Shown in pieces: positions 17,848 to 23,949 of a stretch of 43,105 nucleotides of DNA (position 1 is the first letter of the stretch; each line of letters opens with the position of its first letter). Origin of the DNA: Fluviicola sp. (lineage in GTDB: Bacteria; Bacteroidota; Bacteroidia; Flavobacteriales_D; Crocinitomicaceae); NCBI GenBank assembly GCA_031260455.1, contig JAIRJW010000026.1:1-43105 (forward strand), written 5' to 3'. Under the pieces are notes generated by a model that saw only the letters and a program-made list of their open reading frames with translations, searched no databases and was not told the origin of the DNA. The position numbers and the translations under genes were made by a program.

Positions 17848-18873
17848 ATGGGATTGTTTAATTTTCTGACACAAGAAATAGCTATTGACTTAGGTACTGC
17901 AAACACACTGATTATCATGAATGATAAAGTAGTAGTGGATGAACCTTCGATCGTGGCCAAAGATATTCAAACGGGTAAGGTTGTTGCGATCGGTAAGAAA
18001 GCGCAACAGATGCACGGAAAAACTCACAAATTGATTGAAACTGTCAGACCATTGAAAGATGGTGTGATCGCAGATTTTCAAAGTGCTGAACAAATGATTC
18101 GCGGGTTCATTAAAATGATTAATCCGGGAAGAAAGATGTTTAATCCTACTTTGCGTATGGTGATTTGTATTCCTTCCGGGATTACTGAAGTAGAAAAACG
18201 TGCGGTACGCGACTCTGCCGAACACGCCGGAGCGAAAGAAGTGTATCTGATTCATGAGCCCATGGCTGCTGCTATCGGGATCGGGATTGATGTGGAGGAA
18301 CCGATGGGTAACATGATTATTGACATCGGTGGGGGAACATCTGAAATCGCCGTTATTGCGCTGGGGGGAATTGTTTGTGATAAGTCGATCCGTATTGCGG
18401 GAGACGATTTCACTTCCGATATCGAAGAATACATGCGCCGTCAGCACAATATCCTGGTTGGAGAGCGCACAGCAGAACAAATTAAAATCGAAGTGGGGGC
18501 TGCTTTACCCGAACTGGAAAATCCACCAGCAGATTTCGCAGTTCGTGGCCGTGACTTGATGACTGGGATTCCGAAAGAAATTATCATTACGTATTCAGAG
18601 GTTGCTCACGCATTGGATAAAACGATTTCCAAGATCGAAGAAGCAATTCTGAGCGCCCTGGAACAAACACCGCCGGAGCTTTCTGCGGATATTTACAAAA
18701 CGGGAATTTACCTTGCAGGAGGTGGTTCTATGTTACGTGGCCTGGATCGTCGGATCAATGAAAAAACAAAACTGCCGGTTCATATTGCGGAAGATCCGTT
18801 GAGAGCCGTAGCACGTGGAACAAGTATCGCGCTGAAAAACCTGGACCGATTCCAGTTCCTGATTAAAGACTAA
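17848..18873 (+). CDS. mreB: Rod shape-determining protein MreB
   Basis: MreB is the bacterial actin that organises the elongasome beneath the inner membrane. The 341-residue length is typical. Actin-fold motifs are all present: AIDLGTANTL near residue 12 (phosphate 1), a PSGITEVEKRAVRDS segment near 110-125, the DIGGGTSEIAVI phosphate 2 motif around 158-169, and AGGGSMLRGLD near 290 (adenosine motif). The N-terminus MGLFNFLTQEIAIDLG provides the usual short hydrophobic membrane-facing region. It is the only mre gene here; mreC, mreD, mrdA and rodA are about 8 kb upstream. A good terminator 19 bases after the stop shows that mreB is transcribed as a single gene. Confidence 0.97.
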   Translation: MGLFNFLTQEIAIDLGTANTLIIMNDKVVVDEPSIVAKDIQTGKVVAIGKKAQQMHGKTHKLIETVRPLKDGVIADFQSAEQMIRGFIKMINPGRKMFNPTLRMVICIPSGITEVEKRAVRDSAEHAGAKEVYLIHEPMAAAIGIGIDVEEPMGNMIIDIGGGTSEIAVIALGGIVCDKSIRIAGDDFTSDIEEYMRRQHNILVGERTAEQIKIEVGAALPELENPPADFAVRGRDLMTGIPKEIIITYSEVAHALDKTISKIEEAILSALEQTPPELSADIYKTGIYLAGGGSMLRGLDRRINEKTKLPVHIAEDPLRAVARGTSIALKNLDRFQFLIKD

Positions 18874-18892
18874 GATTATAAAGAAGTATAAG

Positions 18893-18929
18893 AAACTCCG
18901 GTTCCGAATTTTCAGGACTGGAGTTTTTC
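18893..18929 (+). terminator. Rho-independent terminator after mreB
   Basis: AAACTCCGGT at 18893-18902 pairs with ACTGGAGTTT at 18917-18926 with one mismatch, followed by T residues. It separates mreB from the convergent marC gene. Confidence 0.7.
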
Positions 18930-19012
18930 GTTTTATGAAAGAAAAACAGATAATAATGAAATAGTATTGACCAATGAAATCAAAATCACTTTTCAATTCC
19001 CGTACTTTTCAC

Positions 19013-19624
19013 TTAAGTTGCTTCTGTTACAGCTGAAATAATCTTTGCGATGTTAGTCGTGAATAATTTCACGGCAATTGCGAGCAAAATGATTCCGAAT
19101 ACCTTTTTCATAATGGCAATTCCCCCTGGTCCTAACAGGTGCTCGATTCGTTTTGTCAGCCTCAGTACAATATAAACCAGCAAGACATTTAACAAGATCG
19201 CCAGGACGATATTGATGTTCTGGAATTCGGCTCTGAGTGAAACCAGGGTTGTCATGGTTCCGGCTCCGGCAATGATCGGGAAAGCCAATGGGACGACGCT
19301 GGCTGTTTTTCCCGAAACCGAGTCTCTGAACAAACGGACACCCAGGATCATTTCCAGGCTCATGGCAAACAGGATCAAAGAACCGGCTACGGCAAAGGAT
19401 CCGACATCTACCCCAAACAATCTCAGGATCGATTCTCCCAGGATCAGGAAACCGACCATGATTCCCAGGGAAACAAAACTGGTTCTGGCCGGGTGAATAT
19501 CTCCGCTCTGTTCCTTGATTTTGATAATTAAAGGCACGGAACCCACAATATCAATCACAGCAAACAAGACCATGGAAGCCTTGAAAATTTCCCCAAAATC
19601 AAATGCTAAGAAATACTTCATCAT
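19013..19624 (-). CDS. MarC family integral membrane protein (NAAT transporter family)
   Basis: This 203-residue protein has six hydrophobic segments and the motifs of the MarC family: DIVGSVPLIIKIKEQ near residue 25 and FPIIAGAGTMTTLVSL near 115. The N-terminal and C-terminal halves repeat this type of P-x-x-x-G motif. MarC proteins sit in the inner membrane; the family was linked by name to antibiotic resistance and annotated as neutral amino acid transport, but the true substrate is not established. It begins 3 bases after the purN stop on the same strand, so the two are one operon; the link to purine synthesis is unexplained. An alternative start is the second Met. Confidence 0.88.
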   Translation of the reverse strand: MMKYFLAFDFGEIFKASMVLFAVIDIVGSVPLIIKIKEQSGDIHPARTSFVSLGIMVGFLILGESILRLFGVDVGSFAVAGSLILFAMSLEMILGVRLFRDSVSGKTASVVPLAFPIIAGAGTMTTLVSLRAEFQNINIVLAILLNVLLVYIVLRLTKRIEHLLGPGGIAIMKKVFGIILLAIAVKLFTTNIAKIISAVTEAT

Positions 19625-19627
19625 GTC

Positions 19628-20203
19628 CTATGAATTTAGAATCGTTTGTTCTGCAATAATAGGAAAATGTTTGTGTTCCAGCTGATGAATTTTTTCTGAA
19701 AGTGTATCACAAGTGTCTTCCGGATCTACAGAAGTTTTAAATTGAGCCAGTATTTTTCCCTGGTCGAACTCTTCGTTTACCAGGTGAATTGAAATGCCGC
19801 TTTGGCTTTCCTTTGCCTCGATAACGGCTTGGTGCACGTATTTTCCGTACATTCCTTTTCCACCGAATTTAGGCAGCAGTGAAGGATGAATATTGATGAT
19901 TCGGTCCTGGAAACCGTGAATGATATTTACCGGTATTTTTCGCAGAAAACCTGCTAGGATGATCCAGTCGATTGCCCGATAATCCAGCTCCTGAAGCACT
20001 GTAAGGCCACTTTCAAACTCCTCATTGGTAAAAGTCAGCACTTCAATTCCCCGGATTTTGGCTTTCGAAACAACCGGAGCATCGGCCTTGTTGCAGACCA
20101 GTGTTTTTACTTCTATTTGCGGATGATTATGAAAAAAATCGATCAAATTAACTGCATTTGAGCCATTTCCGGAGGCGAATAAAGCAATGGATTTCCTGTT
20201 CAT
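19628..20203 (-). CDS. purN: Phosphoribosylglycinamide formyltransferase
   Basis: PurN transfers a formyl group from 10-formyl-THF to GAR, the third step of purine synthesis. From the Met of MNRKSIALFASG the protein is 191 residues, the normal size. SGNGSNA near residue 11 binds the phosphate of GAR. INIHPSLLP (Asn and His of the catalytic triad) and the Asp in EFDQGKILAQ are present. I place the start at 20203 rather than the upstream ATG at 20233, because a TAACTTTG promoter motif lies between them at 20209-20216 (minus strand). The short leader (5 bases) suggests a leaderless transcript. The gene is followed closely by marC. Confidence 0.93.
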   Translation of the reverse strand: MNRKSIALFASGNGSNAVNLIDFFHNHPQIEVKTLVCNKADAPVVSKAKIRGIEVLTFTNEEFESGLTVLQELDYRAIDWIILAGFLRKIPVNIIHGFQDRIINIHPSLLPKFGGKGMYGKYVHQAVIEAKESQSGISIHLVNEEFDQGKILAQFKTSVDPEDTCDTLSEKIHQLEHKHFPIIAEQTILNS

Positions 20204-20208
20204 GTACG

Positions 20209-20216
20209 CAAAGTTA
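20209..20216 (-). promoter_or_regulatory. Bacteroidota -7 promoter motif for purN-marC
   Basis: Read on the minus strand the sequence is TAACTTTG, 5 bases from the purN ATG. It decides the purN start, since the longer ATG would lie upstream of the promoter. Confidence 0.55.
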
Positions 20217-20365
20217 CGCAATCCAGATGACACGGCACAAGTGGATTTGAGGTTGAAAATAAGATTTATGGGCAGGCGAAAAATGTAATTAAGTGATTTT
20301 ATATTTTGTTTTTATCGCATTTCCTATTTTCTTTGCAAGCTGAAAAACCTTATAAAAGAATTGAG

Positions 20366-20602
20366 ATGTCTGATATCAAATCAAGAGTAATATCTATTAT
20401 TGTAGATAAGTTAGGAGTTGAAGAAAGCGAAGTAACAAACGAAGCGAGCTTCACAAATGATCTGGGTGCTGATTCACTGGATACTGTAGAGCTGATCATG
20501 GAATTCGAAAAAGAATTCAACATTGCCATTCCGGATGATCAGGCTGAGAACATTCAAACAGTTGGTGACGCAGTTTCTTACATTGAGCAAAACGCTAACT
20601 AA
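20366..20602 (+). CDS. acpP: Acyl carrier protein
   Basis: ACP carries growing acyl chains as thioesters on a phosphopantetheine arm. The 78-residue acidic protein has the universal attachment motif, DSL, with Ser37 as attachment site in [10 protein letters not shown]. The start is taken at the Met of MSDIKSRV, which gives the canonical length. The upstream 20 residues present in the longer open frame look like non-coding leader. It is followed 42 bases later by fabF and then rnc, the standard Bacteroidota order. It likely forms an operon with them; no perfect TAnnTTTG motif was found just upstream. Confidence 0.96.
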   Translation: MSDIKSRVISIIVDKLGVEESEVTNEASFTNDLGADSLDTVELIMEFEKEFNIAIPDDQAENIQTVGDAVSYIEQNAN

Positions 20603-20644
20603 GAGATCTTAGTTTTCCGGGCATATTTAACGAATCAAATTTTT

Positions 20645-21898
20645 ATGGAGCTGAAGAGAGTTGTTGTAACTGGATTGGGTGCTGTTACGCCTATTGGTAA
20701 TACTGTTGCAGAATATTGGGATGGGTTACTACAAGGAAAAAGCGGCGCTGCTCTGATCAAACAATTTGACGCTTCTCTGTTTAAGACGCAATTTGCCTGT
20801 GAGATTAAAAATTTTAATGTCGAAGATTTTATCGACAGAAAAGAAGCACGGAAATTAGATCAGTTTTCACAATACGCCATGGTTTCCGCTACGGAAGCCA
20901 TGGCTGATTCTAAATTGATGGAATCGGATCCAAATGTAGACCGGATTGGTGTTATTTGGGGTTCGGGAATCGGCGGATTGAAAACCTTTCAGGACGAAGC
21001 TCAAAACTTCTTCGGAGGAGACGGTACACCGAAATTCAATCCGTTCTTCATCCCAAAAATGATTTCGGATATTGCTGCAGGGCATATTTCTATCAAATAT
21101 GGACTGCGCGGGCCAAATTATGTAACTGTTTCGGCTTGTGCTTCATCTACCAATGCGATTATTGATGCATTCAATCTGATTCGTTTGGGTAAAGCAGATG
21201 CAATTGTTACAGGAGGCTCGGAAGCAGCGGTAAATGAAATGGGAATGGGGGGATTCAATGCCCTGAAAGCTCTTTCAACACGCAATGATTCTCCTGAAAC
21301 AGCTTCCCGTCCATTCGACCTAGATCGTGATGGTTTTGTATTGGGCGAAGGTGGCGGGGCACTGATCCTGGAAGAATATGAACATGCTAAAAAGCGCGGG
21401 GCTAAAATTTATGCGGAAGTACTTGGTGGCGGAATGTCTGGTGATGCATATCACATGACGGCTCCGCATCCGGATGGAATCGGCGCAAGAAACGTGATGC
21501 TCGCTGCTTTGGAAGATGCTGGCCTGGATCCTGCTGCAATCGATTATGTGAATGTTCACGGAACATCTACTCCGCTTGGAGATATTGCTGAAACAAAGGC
21601 AATTTTACAGGTATTCGGTGAGCATGCATATAAGCTGAACATCAGTTCAACCAAGTCAATGACAGGGCACTTACTGGGAGCTGCTGGAGCTATCGAAGCA
21701 ATTGCATGTATCCTTGCTGTAAAAAATGATATAGTTCCGCCTACGATCAATCATTTTACAGATGATCCTGAAATTGATAACAAATTGAATTTTACATTTA
21801 ACAAAGCTCAGCGCCGTACCGTGGATGTTGCCTTATCAAATACCTTCGGCTTCGGTGGTCACAATACTTCTGTAATTGTGAGAAAGTATAAAGGTTAA
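20645..21898 (+). CDS. fabF: 3-oxoacyl-ACP synthase II
   Basis: FabF elongates fatty acids by condensing malonyl-ACP with acyl-ACP in the cytoplasm. The 417-residue protein carries the Cys-His-His triad of the KAS I/II group: Cys165 in VSACASS, His305 in NVHGTSTPLGD and His342 in SMTGHLLGAAGA. GFGGHN near the C-terminus is the conserved last motif. It sits between acpP, its substrate carrier, and rnc. The spacing of 42 bases after acpP and 7 before rnc fits one operon. Length and motifs are standard, so there is little doubt. Confidence 0.96.
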   Translation: MELKRVVVTGLGAVTPIGNTVAEYWDGLLQGKSGAALIKQFDASLFKTQFACEIKNFNVEDFIDRKEARKLDQFSQYAMVSATEAMADSKLMESDPNVDRIGVIWGSGIGGLKTFQDEAQNFFGGDGTPKFNPFFIPKMISDIAAGHISIKYGLRGPNYVTVSACASSTNAIIDAFNLIRLGKADAIVTGGSEAAVNEMGMGGFNALKALSTRNDSPETASRPFDLDRDGFVLGEGGGALILEEYEHAKKRGAKIYAEVLGGGMSGDAYHMTAPHPDGIGARNVMLAALEDAGLDPAAIDYVNVHGTSTPLGDIAETKAILQVFGEHAYKLNISSTKSMTGHLLGAAGAIEAIACILAVKNDIVPPTINHFTDDPEIDNKLNFTFNKAQRRTVDVALSNTFGFGGHNTSVIVRKYKG

Positions 21899-21905
21899 GA
21901 CGCAG

Positions 21906-22631
21906 GTGCGATTTAAGCTGTTACCATTTCTCAAGCAAAAACGGTCTCAGGAAGACGTGATATTCATCCGGTTTTTTGTAAATCGTTTTGGATACTACCC
22001 AAAAAACATCGGATTATTTTATCAGGCTGTGACACACCGTTCGGTGGCGTTTTACGGACAGAAAGACTTTTCCAATGAACGGCTTGAGTTTTTGGGAGAT
22101 GCGATCCTGGATTCCATTATTGCTGAATTTTTGTTTCAGCGTTTCCCGGACGAAGATGAAGGTTATCTCACCAAAGTCAAATCAAAAGTAGTTTCGCGCA
22201 AAACGCTTTCGGAAATTGGGGAGGAACTGGAATTGCGTTCCATCCTGCGTTACAATAAAGGGAGATCCATTAACCTGTCTTCGCTGGAAGGAAATGCTTT
22301 CGAGGCCATTATAGGTGCAATTTATCTGGATAGTTCTTACGAAGTAACAAAACAGGTCATTTACAATCACATTTTCCGCAAGTATGTGGACTTGAATAAA
22401 ATCCTGGAAGAAGAAATCGATTTCAAATCCAAGTTATTTATCTGGAGTCAGAAGCGAAGGCTGAGTCTGGAATTCGTGGTCCTGAGAGAAGAAAATAATC
22501 ATGGAATCTGGTTTTATGAAGTGATTGTGCAGGTGAACGGCATGAATTACGGAAAAGGTTCCGGAAACTCTAAAAAACCGGCAGAACAATCCGCAGCAAA
22601 AGAAACGCTGATCCTGATGGGAGAATTGTAG
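21906..22631 (+). CDS. rnc: Ribonuclease III
   Basis: RNase III cleaves double-stranded RNA during rRNA processing and regulation. The 241-residue protein has the endonuclease domain with the signature NERLEFLGDAILD at residues 57-69 (metal-binding Glu and Asp). A second conserved acidic stretch is GNAFEAIIGAIYLD at about 137-150. The C-terminal double-stranded RNA-binding domain starts near residue 170 and ends with AEQSAAKETLILMG. The start is GTG at 21906, only 7 bases after fabF, with a small upstream RBS-like AGG. It lies in the acpP-fabF-rnc operon. Confidence 0.93.
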   Translation: MRFKLLPFLKQKRSQEDVIFIRFFVNRFGYYPKNIGLFYQAVTHRSVAFYGQKDFSNERLEFLGDAILDSIIAEFLFQRFPDEDEGYLTKVKSKVVSRKTLSEIGEELELRSILRYNKGRSINLSSLEGNAFEAIIGAIYLDSSYEVTKQVIYNHIFRKYVDLNKILEEEIDFKSKLFIWSQKRRLSLEFVVLREENNHGIWFYEVIVQVNGMNYGKGSGNSKKPAEQSAAKETLILMGEL

Positions 22632-22720
22632 CGTTTATTTTTCCTTGTATTTCGGTCGGGGATAATTATCGTTTGCATTAACATTAACTCCCTGGCTGAT
22701 TTTAGACAAGCAATCCTTTT

Positions 22721-23767
22721 TCAAAAAGCTATGACAAACAGCCCAATCATCCCGATAATATAAAAGAAAAGTACAAGAGCGGAATCTATTCCCAAACGGA
22801 GAATTTTTCGCTTCGACCGAATAATCAACCCTATCAGATAGATGCTTGTAAGAAGACTTGTAAGTCCTGTGAGATAAATATTTGTACTTCCTGCCACTGG
22901 CAGAACGGCCTTACCGGCAATTAGCGTTGCGGGAAGAAAGAGAACAGGCAAAAAAGCGTTTCCACCAAATATATCACTGATAGCAAGTTCGTAATCTCCC
23001 TTTCTGACAGCCTGAAGCCCTGTTGATATCTCCGGCAAGGATGTTGATACCGCTAAAAATGTTGCGCCAAACAGCATGCCGTTAATACCTATTCTGTCCG
23101 CTATGACATTACCTGTCCGTTCTAAAAGAACACCAGCTAATAATGTTGCTGCAGATGCCCCGATAAATATCAAATAGGTTTTTGCCATGTTTTTATCCTG
23201 TTCCTCTTTGTACTTCTCTGTTTTTTGCTCTTGTGATACGGACGTATTATCATTCGTCCTGTGCCATGGCAAATTATTGTTTGCTTTGCTCAGCAGCCAA
23301 ATTCCAACTATCCAGATCGTAGTAATCAAAAGCGGACCGGGTGTAATACGATCAAAAATAAGTGACGAAGGTAGCTGCGTACTCATAATGCAGATGCTTA
23401 AAACAACAATTACCAGCAAACCTTCCAATGCAGGAACAAGGCTTAGAGGTTGCTGGGTTAGTGAAGTTTTGTCGGCAATTTTAAAGTCAAATAGCACCAA
23501 AAGAACTGTTTGGATGGCTACACCTCCCAAAAGATTTCCGGCAATAACCCCTACATTTCCTGATAATGCGGCACTGATAACGATAGCTATTTCGGGCAGA
23601 TTTGTGGCAATAGCCAAAAATATGGTTCCGCCAAGCGCTTCGCCGAGGTTCCACCGTTCGTCAATTGCATCTGTTGTATCCACAAGTTTAACTCCTGCAT
23701 ACCAGATTATACAAGCAGCAGCCAAAAACAGTATTACCAGAATTGTAAGCGAAAGTTGTTGGAACAT
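22721..23767 (-). CDS. Calcium/sodium:cation exchanger (CaCA family, YrbG-like)
   Basis: This 348-residue membrane protein has about ten hydrophobic segments and the paired alpha-repeats that define the cation/calcium exchanger superfamily. The first repeat (about residues 44-83) holds GTIFLAIATNLPEIA and the G-N-L-L-G-G end. The second (about 228-270) holds ATFLAVSTSLPEIS and D-I-F-G-G-N. The acidic residues in the T-x-L-P-E motifs bind the exchanged cations. A polar linker between them lies at about residues 175-195. It exports Ca2+ or a similar cation from the cytoplasm in exchange for Na+ or H+. It stands alone, convergent with rnc; a TACATTTG promoter motif lies 5 bases before the ATG. 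Confidence 0.85.
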   Translation of the reverse strand: MFQQLSLTILVILFLAAACIIWYAGVKLVDTTDAIDERWNLGEALGGTIFLAIATNLPEIAIVISAALSGNVGVIAGNLLGGVAIQTVLLVLFDFKIADKTSLTQQPLSLVPALEGLLVIVVLSICIMSTQLPSSLIFDRITPGPLLITTIWIVGIWLLSKANNNLPWHRTNDNTSVSQEQKTEKYKEEQDKNMAKTYLIFIGASAATLLAGVLLERTGNVIADRIGINGMLFGATFLAVSTSLPEISTGLQAVRKGDYELAISDIFGGNAFLPVLFLPATLIAGKAVLPVAGSTNIYLTGLTSLLTSIYLIGLIIRSKRKILRLGIDSALVLFFYIIGMIGLFVIAF

Positions 23768-23772
23768 TGGCG

Positions 23773-23780
23773 CAAATGTA
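23773..23780 (-). promoter_or_regulatory. Bacteroidota -7 promoter motif for the cation exchanger
   Basis: On the minus strand the sequence reads TACATTTG, 5 bases before the ATG at 23767. It suggests a nearly leaderless mRNA. Confidence 0.45.
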
Positions 23781-23857
23781 TCAAAAAAGTTTCAAAGCGT
23801 AACGCTGTTTATATTTCTAAAACAAGATAGCCATAAAATACTGATTATCAGATGTGT

Positions 23858-23875
23858 TCACTACGAATGTAGTGA
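23858..23875. repeat. Perfect 7-base inverted repeat in the spacer before leuS 3' end
   Basis: TCACTAC at 23858-23864 and GTAGTGA at 23869-23875 form a hairpin with a 4-base loop. It lies between the cation exchanger promoter and the leuS stop, so it may be a leuS terminator lacking a long T-run on the minus strand. Confidence 0.4.
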
Positions 23876-23949
23876 CCAAATCGAACAAAGTCGGATGCAA
23901 AAAGATACATCCTATTCTGCGTACTTTCTAATATGTGTATGAATCAGCT

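Noticed and set aside
20306..20365. Longer start for acpP
   Set aside because: It would add 20 residues before the canonical N-terminus, giving an atypical ACP length.
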